Source: Beta vulgaris subsp. vulgaris
Taxonomy: Eukaryota > Streptophyta > Magnoliopsida > Caryophyllales > Amaranthaceae
Direction: 5' to 3'
Assembly: GCF_026745355.1 (NCBI RefSeq)
Contig: NC_079209.1
Span: 10,884,535-10,948,534, forward strand
Length of the DNA stretch: 64,000 bases
The notes under the pieces: generated by a model
Told to the model about the DNA's origin: nothing
Seen by the model: only the letters and a program-made list of their open reading frames with translations
Databases searched by the model: none
Translations under genes and position numbers: made by a program
Shown here: piece after piece, positions 57,708 to 64,000 of the stretch
Layout of the letters: each line of letters opens with the position of its first letter
Position numbering within the stretch: position 1 is the first letter of the stretch

Positions 57708-58796
57708 TGTCTTTTAAGGGAGAATTATTCGAAATTATGTCATGATTACCTGTAAAAACTTTACATAGATTATCAACCATGAATAAAATCTGCAAATATA
57801 TTCTATCTGAACCCTACTTTACGGAGAATCAATGTCAAAATTCGTGCTCGAAAACCGATGAGTGCTTGATTATAGAAGAAGATTCAGGCCTAAATACCAA
57901 GGTTAGAAAACTACAATTTTCTTTCTTATCCAAACCACAATCTTACAATGGCATCCAAAAAATCCCTTAAGTTCTTAGTGAAAAAAAGTCGAATTTTGGC
58001 ATCAAAGAATGGGTTAATCTTAGGTAGAACTATAAACTCCAAAAAAACCAACCGAATTATTTCGGTGCAACCCTGCAACAAGAACTTGGTCGACTATTAA
58101 GTTGCCTAACAAGGAATTAGCAAGGAGATATCAAATTGATGGAAGTTTAAATATTACGTTGGTATGTGGTAATGCATGTATAAAGAAAATATTAAGTTTC
58201 CATTAGACTATACTTTTTGATGTTTACCATACATGATATACAAGGCCGTATTTGGATATGGGCGAGAGGGGCAGTTGCCCAGGGCCCAAAACATTTCGGA
58301 CCAAAAAATTGTTTATTTTTTGGTCTAGACCGAAAAATTAAACATTCAAAAAACTTGGACTTAATCAGGGCCCTACTATGTAGGCTCGCCCTTGGGCCTC
58401 CAAAGTCTCAGAAACGGGGCTGATGATATAGAAGATTGGAACAGTTGTTATGACATTTTTATCTTGGAGGCTGGTAGTAATTGGGTACTCAAACATGAAA
58501 ATGTCATAACAAGTCGAAGTTTGAATTTTGATGAACAAGTTTTTGGTATAGATGGTTTGTATAATTTATCAAATTATGGAAGTTGTTTTACGCGAGATTC
58601 TTTGCCTTATCTATATCATTACAATGTTGTACGTGGGACTTCAAGAATTCTAAGAGTACCGCAAGATAGTGATGATCAAGATAATTTTGATATGAATACG
58701 TGTACTTTTCGGATATTTGGATGGGAGCGTAAGATGAGAGATTGTGTGTTCGAGTCTATTTGTCTAGTTAAGTTTCTTCGATCGGATTCTTCATAA
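57708..58796 (+). pseudogene. F-box/FBA gene unit 5, early stop
   Basis: The start MSFKGELFEIMS runs into TGA at 57743-57745, where other units have the Trp of SWLPVK. Single-base losses occur near 58180 and 58213. The MITE is at 58241-58422 and its first TIR reads CAAGGCCGTA. The 3' frame 58392-58796 is otherwise like its neighbours. Confidence 0.85.
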
Positions 58797-58957
58797 ATTA
58801 TATATAGTTTATGATCAGAAGTCAGAACCTTATACTTACATACGTCAAATATTTAGGTTCAATAATAATACTCACCTTTCCTCCTCTCACTTGTTCTCAG
58901 TTTTTAGCTTCTTCTAGCCATAATATTCTTTCACTGGTACGAATCATCAACATAACC

Positions 58958-60049
58958 ATGACTTTTAATGGAGAATTATTCGAAATTATGTCATGGTTAC
59001 CTGTAAAAACTTTACATAGATTATCAACCATGACAAAAATCTGCAAATATATTCTATCTGAACCCTACTTTACGGAGAAACAATGTCAAAATTCGTGCTC
59101 GAAAACCGATGAGTGCTTGATTATAGAAGAAGATTCAGGCCTAAATACCAAGGTTAGAAAACTACAATTTTCTTTCTTATCCAAACGACAATCTTACAAT
59201 GGCATCCCAAAAAATCCCTTAAGTTCTTAGTGAAAAAAGGTCGAATTTTGGCATCAAAGGATGGGTTAATCTTAGGTAGAACTATTAACTCCAAAAAAAG
59301 CAACCGAATTATTTCGGTGCAACCCTGCAACAAGAACTTGGTCGACTATTAAGTTGCCTAACAAAGAATTAGCAAGGAGATATCAAATTGATGGAAGTTT
59401 CAATATTACGTTGGTATGTGGTAATGCATGTAGTAAAGAAAATATTAAGTTTCCATTAGACTATACTCTTTTGATGTTTACCATACATGATATACAGGGC
59501 CATATTTGGATATGGGCGAGAGGGGCAGTTGCCCAGGGCCCCAAACATTTCGGACCAAAAAATTGTTTATTTTTGGTCTAGACGCGAAAAATTAAACATT
59601 CAAAAAACATGGACTTAATCAGGGCCCTACTATGTAGGCTCGCCCTTGGGCCTCCAAAATCTCAGAAACGGGGCTGATGATATAGAAGATTGGAACACTT
59701 GGTATGACATTTTTATCTTGGAGGCTGGTAGTAATTGGGTACTCAAACATGAAAATGTCATAACAAGTCGAAGTTTGAATTTTGATGAACAAGTTTTTGT
59801 ATAGATGGTTTCTATATTTTATCAAATTATGGAAGTTGTTTTACGCGAGATCCTTTGCCTTATCTATATCATTACAATGTTGTATGTGGGACTTCAAGAA
59901 TTCTAAGAGTACCGCAAGATAGTGATGATCAAGATAATTTTGATATGAATACGTGTACTTTTCGGATATTTGGATGGGAGCGTAAGATAAGAGATTGTGT
60001 GTTCGAGTCTATTTGTCTAGTTAAGTTTCTTCGATCGGATTCTTCATAA
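58958..60049 (+). pseudogene. F-box/FBA gene unit 6
   Basis: The start is MTFNGELF (Ser2 changed to Thr) with frame 58958-59230. The MITE is at 59495-59676. A base is lost near 59799 (TTTTTGTATAG), breaking the C-terminal frame, which resumes to 60049. Confidence 0.85.
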
Positions 60050-60210
60050 ATTATATATAGTTTATGATCAGAAGTCAGAACCTTATACTTACATACGTCA
60101 AATATTTAGGTTCAATAATAATACTCACCATTTTTCCTCTCACTTGTTCTCAGTTTTTAGCTTCTTCTCGCCATAATACTCTTTCACTCGTACGAATCAT
60201 CAACATAACC

Positions 60211-61627
60211 ATGTCTTTTAATGGAGAATTATTCGAAATTACGTCATGGTTACCTGTAAAAACTTTACATAGATTATCAACCATGACAAAAATCTGCAAA
60301 GATATTCTATGTGAACCCTACTTTACGAAGAAACAATGTCAAAACTCGTGCTCGAAAACCGATGAGTGCTTGATTATAGAAAAAGATTCAGGCCTAAATA
60401 ACAAGGTTAGAAAACTACAATTTTCTTTCTTATCCAAATCACAATCTTACAATGGCATACCAAAAAAACCCTTAAATTCTTAGTGAAAAAAGGTCGAATT
60501 TTGGCATCAAAGAATGGGTTAATCTTAGGTAGAACTATAAACTCCAAAAAAAACCAACCGAATTATTTCTGTGCAACCCTGCAACAAGAACTTGGTCGAC
60601 TATTAAGTTGCCTAACAAGGAATTAGCAAGGAGATATCAAATTGATGGAAGTTTAAATATTACGTTGGTATGTGGTAATGCATGTAGTAAAGAAAATATT
60701 AAGTTTCCATTAGACTATACTCTTTGATGTTTACCATACATGATATACAGGGCCGTATTTGGATATGGGCGAGAGGGGCAGTTGCCCAGGGCCCCAAAAC
60801 ATTTCGGACCAAAAAATTGTTTATTTTTTGGTCTAGAACGAAAAATTAAACATTCAAAAAACTTGGACTTAATCAGGGCCCTACTATGTAGGCTCGCCCT
60901 TGGGCCTCCAAAATCTCAGAAACAGGGCTGATGATATAGAAGATTGGAACAGTTGCTATGACATTTTTATCTTGGAGGCTGGTAGTAATTGGGTACTCAA
61001 ACATGAAAATGTCATAACAAGTCGAAGTTTGAATTTTGATGAACAAGTTTTTGGTATAGATGGTTTGTATATTTTATCAAATTATGGAAGTTGTTTTACG
61101 CGAGATTCTTTGCCTTATCTATATCATTACAATGTTGTGCGTGGGACTTCAAGAATTCTAAGAATACCGCAAGATAGTGATGATCAAGATAATTTTGATA
61201 TGAATACGTGTACTTTTCGGATATTTGGATGGGAGCGTAAGATGAGAGATTGTGTGTTCGAGTCTATTTGTCTAGTTAAGTTCTTTGGTAAGATGATCAA
61301 GATTGGGGTACTTGAATGCAATAACATGGAGAACGAGAGGGTGAATTCATGGCGTTGGTTGATTAACATAGATATTGTAGATGTTTTGGGCATCAAGGAA
61401 ATTTAATCGTGGACAAATAGCTTCATTATTTTGGGGAATAATTTGATATTTGCTGATATTGATGGCAATGTGTCACAATATTGTTTGAAGGTGAGAATTA
61501 TGGTAAGCTAAAAGAAATTTGCAAGTATGAAGATAGTTCTAGCCAAAGGTTGCGTTTCAATTCTTACTCCACCACTCTTCGCCCTTGCATCAAAGATTTG
61601 ATCAAGCCTTCTCGTAGAATTAAATGA
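60211..61627 (+). pseudogene. F-box/FBA gene unit 7, the only one with the natural 3' end
   Basis: The F-box frame 60211-60483 has EITSWLPVK and changes such as KDILCEPYF. The MITE is at 60748-60930. After MRDCVFESICLVKF the sequence leaves the repeat and continues FGKMIKIGVLECNNMENER... (stop 61404-61406). Decayed frames then carry IILGNNLIFADIDGNVSQYC and RPCIKDLIKPSRRIK, stop at 61625-61627. These look like the closing segment of an F-box associated domain protein, giving the ancestral length. Confidence 0.85.
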
Positions 61628-61644
61628 TTATTAGTCGATAGTTA

Positions 61645-61728
61645 GGGTCTGTTCTGTTCAACTTATTTTAACTTATATAAGATCTTATGAGATCAGATAA
61701 GACAAAATAACTTGAACACAACAAACCG
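61645..61728. mobile_element. Very short MITE, 84 bp, TTA-flanked
   Basis: GGGTCTGTTCTGTTCAACTT and AACTTGAACACAACAAACCG form an inverted repeat. TTA flanks it (61642-61644, 61729-61731). The interior is TTATAAGATCTTATGAGATC-like, the same family as the GATAAGAT arrays at 24220 and 31500. Confidence 0.65.
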
Positions 61729-61731
61729 TTA

Positions 61732-62756
61732 GTGTTTTTTAGTTTATGTTGCTTGCATTATTAGTAATTAGACAAATGTTATAGCTATTTTTTTGTTTAA
61801 TTGTAGTAAGTTTCATTTTTTTTTCGTACGATGCAATATTATTATTGAACCATATTTTTCCAATTGATTTTGCAGATTAAAAACTAATCGTATCTAATTT
61901 TTGCTATTCTATCTTTTTCTTTTTTTTTTTCCTTACATTGTCTACAAATTAAATTAGCATGTAGAAAATATTTTTTTTAGTTGAAGTGAATGGAGCATAA
62001 TTTCATGAATAGAAAGTGAATAGAGCCTAATTGTGTACCTTTAACTTTCCAAAACATGACGTTAACTTCATTTTTTTATGAGATGAATGAAGATAAGTTA
62101 ATAGAACATCTTATCTTATATTATCCGATCTGATCTGATCTTGTAAGATCTTATATAAGTTAAAATAAATTAAAAGGAACAAACCCTAAATTTGCCACAT
62201 CTAACACATACATTTCTGGAATCCAGCTCAAGTATGTGACATAATACACAAGTTTCAAACTTGCATATGCATTCAACATTCTAATACTTACTAATGATGA
62301 AATCTAGCATAAATCCACCAAAAGTTTCACCCTTTATCTAAGCTTTATTCAAGCAAAATATATAACCAAAACTGAAAAAAAGCTGCATTCTGAATAATGC
62401 GAAAACAAAACTACAAGAAAATCTAAAATGAAAAATGTAAGGTTTTTCATAACAGAGAAACTGATCAAATTGTTCACATTAATTTCACCAAAATGTGACA
62501 ATAATTTCAGATTTATACAGCACATGAGGGAAGTAAATTAAGAGAGGCGCTGTCAAAACTCTCGGCTGTAAATGTAATACATCCATTTTTTTCAGTGAAT
62601 ATATAGTAAATAGTTATATAATCAACTTAAACATGAAGGGGAGACTGTACATCTTCAGCAATTGGGAAATGAATTTACAGGTAAGCTCCTCTTTATGCTG
62701 CAAAAGATTGCAAAAAGGGAGAAAACCCACAAAACTTCTTCTATTAGAAGGAAGTT
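61732..62756. other. AT-rich flank and probable 3'UTR of the minus-strand gene
   Basis: 62090-62186 is another GATAAGAT-type MITE remnant ending GGAACAAACCC. From about 62200 the sequence is probably the 3'UTR or downstream flank of the minus-strand exon at 62757. No other gene. Confidence 0.4.
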
Positions 62757-62929
62757 TTATCTATCAGTCTCAATGTTATCGTCACTGGATTGGATGTCCC
62801 TCGTTTCTGACAAAGTAAGCCTCCGATTCTTTCCTGGACCTGATTCAACCAGCCCTTCTGACGTCAATGTTAAGCCACCAGATGCTGAAGATGATCCTAA
62901 TTAACGCCGCATAGCTGAGGCATCAGTAG
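62757..62929 (-). CDS. Last exon of an unrecognised minus-strand gene (partial, possibly with an in-frame stop)
   Basis: On the minus strand an acceptor TCTCCTACAG is followed by an open stretch reading ATDASAMRR, then TAA (62901-62903). It continues in the same frame for 47 codons, LGSSSASGGLTLTSEGLVES...KNRRLTLSETRDIQSSDDN..., to a second TAA at 62757-62759. The Ser/Glu/Asp-rich tail looks coding and not random, so either the first TAA is the true end or it is a mutated codon. The rest of the gene lies to the right, past the Copia inserted in the preceding intron. Family not recognised. Confidence 0.45.
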
Positions 62930-62948
62930 CTGTAGGAGATAATACTAC

Positions 62949-63101
62949 TATTAGATAATATTATATGTAAAGGGATAATATTATATTGTAAAGGGTAGAA
63001 TGGTACTTTACTAATCATAGGTCTGTATTATAAGCACTATATATATTAAATGCCAGGTTAACCTACAAGAGGTTAACACAATTATTTCCCACACTTGTAC
63101 A
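62949..63101 (+). repeat. Copia 5' LTR, second copy of the family at 32157
   Basis: Begins TATTAGATAATATTATATG and ends CACACTTGTACA. It is the same length and text as 38017-38170 apart from a few changes. It is complete at its 3' end, unlike the 5' LTR at 32157. Confidence 0.9.
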
Positions 63102-63114
63102 TGGTATCACAGCC
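63102..63114 (+). other. Copia primer binding site (tRNA-Met)
   Basis: TGGTATCACAGCC directly follows the LTR. It matches the TGGTATCAGAGCC initiator tRNA-Met site with one change. Confidence 0.85.
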
Positions 63115-63203
63115 AGAGATTTACTAAGAAAAGAAAAACAAAACAAACAAAATAAAAAAACCTCACATTTTTTTTTCAAACGGTTTTCTTTCTCTTCTCT
63201 GCT

Positions 63204-64000
63204 ATGGATCCTTCGATCCTTTCTTCCGCCGCCAGTACAGATTTCGCACCGCCGACCACCGGCCCATCTTTGCCGACGAGTGTCCTTCCACCATCTGCCG
63301 ACATCTATGCGACTTCTCCGGCGTCTTTATTGCACGCCTCGTGGTCTGCTGCTGTCCCTCAGTCCGTGCCGTCGAGTTTTCCTCCGGCCTGCATCACAGC
63401 GGCTCTTCTCCGGCCACCCCGTCGCGCGTCCAGCCGTCCCTTCCTGCGACGTGGACTGCTGCGCCGTCCGCCTTTTCTGCCGGATTCTCAGTCTCCCAGC
63501 CACACGTCTGGGCACCTCCGGCCAGCCCGTCTCGCGCCTCGCCGCGTTTTCCGCCGGGGTTTCCATCCACCACCGGCGTTGTTCAACAGCCAATCCAACC
63601 TGGACCTTTTCCGGCCAACTCCATGCCGTCCACTTCATCGGTATTTGCCCTCCCGCAAATCTCCTCCCCTAATCTCAGTAATTTGGTAACTATTACTCTT
63701 TCTTCTCCCGAAGATTATTTATTGTGGAAAAGCCAAATTACTTGTTTATTACTTTCCATAATCTGCTTGGTATGGTTGATGGTTCTGCTATTATTCCCTC
63801 TGCAACTGTTCTTGATGAATACGGTGTTTTCATTCCTAATAGTCAGTTCTATGAATATTTGCGTTTGGATCAACAAATAAAATCTTGGATTTTTGCCACA
63901 CTCTTTAGGGATGTATTTGTGGATGTTCATGATTCACATACTTCTGTGGATATTTGGACTAGATTACAATCTAGATTTATGCATGCTAGTATGGCCAGAT
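63204..64000 (+). pseudogene. Copia gag, frame-broken, continues past window end
   Basis: The ATG 63204 opens a Ser/Pro-rich N-terminus (MDPSILSSAASTDFAPPTTG) in one frame. The conserved core (FALPQISSPNLSNLVTITLS, PEDYLLWKSQITCLLLS) lies in another (63341 frame). A base loss near 63762 then shifts it again. The corresponding text at 32833-33180 is closely similar. Pol would lie beyond 64000. Confidence 0.8.

Larger units (their letters stand above)
50757..61627 (+). repeat. Seven-unit tandem array of decayed F-box genes, unit about 1.25 kb
   Basis: Start codons at 50944, 52492, 53743, 56468, 57708, 58958 and 60211 give spacings of 1548 (with TRIM), 1251, 2725 (with MULE), 1240, 1250 and 1253. 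Each unit begins in TTCATAAATTATATATAG (promoter-like) and units are nearly identical. The array ends within unit 7, which alone continues into the gene's true 3' end. Confidence 0.95.

Noticed and set aside
50757..61627. A CRISPR-like or satellite interpretation of the repeats
   Set aside because: Units are about 1.25 kb gene copies with promoter and domains, and there are no short repeat-spacer structures.
62633..62904. Plus-strand frames of 61 and 80 codons
   Set aside because: The minus strand gives a better exon with a splice acceptor; the plus frames lack any recognised domain.

Overview
This is nuclear DNA of a flowering plant, most likely a eudicot. The evidence is intron-rich housekeeping genes with GT-AG junctions, plant LTR retrotransposons (Tat-type Gypsy, Sirevirus-like and short-LTR Copia), a tRNA-derived SINE, a TRIM, and dense MITEs. 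The abundant CAGTT-rich MITEs are suggestive of Caryophyllales, but that placement is a weak inference. No bacterial or organellar features were seen.

Genes. (1) 516-2146 (+): the last five visible exons of an ESCRT-III subunit gene, VPS20/CHMP6; the N-terminal exon lies outside the window. (2) 16047-23660 (+): a complete nine-exon gene for translation initiation factor eIF2 beta (273 aa), with a TATA-like box and probably a 5'UTR intron. (3) 62757-62929 (-): the last exon of an unrecognised gene, with a Copia element inserted in its upstream intron. (4) 50944-61627 (+): seven tandem, decayed F-box/FBA gene copies.

Mobile DNA, left to right: a PIF/Harbinger-like element (2414-3756); a 3.2 kb Gypsy solo LTR with target duplication (4342-7534); a 5'-truncated Sirevirus-like Copia with RT/RNase H, an envelope-like ORF and a 3' LTR (8202-12696); MITEs at 14436 and 15349, the latter just upstream of the eIF2 beta TATA box; a nested block (24266-31577) in which a 131 bp SINE is split at its B box by a 4.9 kb hAT element, next to a long-TIR MULE that itself holds a hAT and a Stowaway; a Copia (32157-38170) interrupted by a 687 bp hAT; a 9.4 kb Tat-type Gypsy (38560-47995) with a 1.6 kb hAT in its 5' LTR and three kinds of tandem repeat 3' of integrase; a Harbinger MITE (50192-50465); and the 5' end of a second Copia of the first family (62949 to the window end).

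The most distinctive part is the F-box array. All seven units carry the same hAT MITE at the same site with the same 8 bp target duplication, so the MITE landed before the amplification. A 289 bp TRIM (unit 1) and a Pack-MULE carrying what looks like ORC6 exon 1 (unit 3) landed afterwards. Only the last unit keeps the gene's 3' end, so the repeat junction lies inside the coding region. I found no new enzymatic or defence system. The novelty here is structural: layered, datable transposon nests and a decayed gene array.
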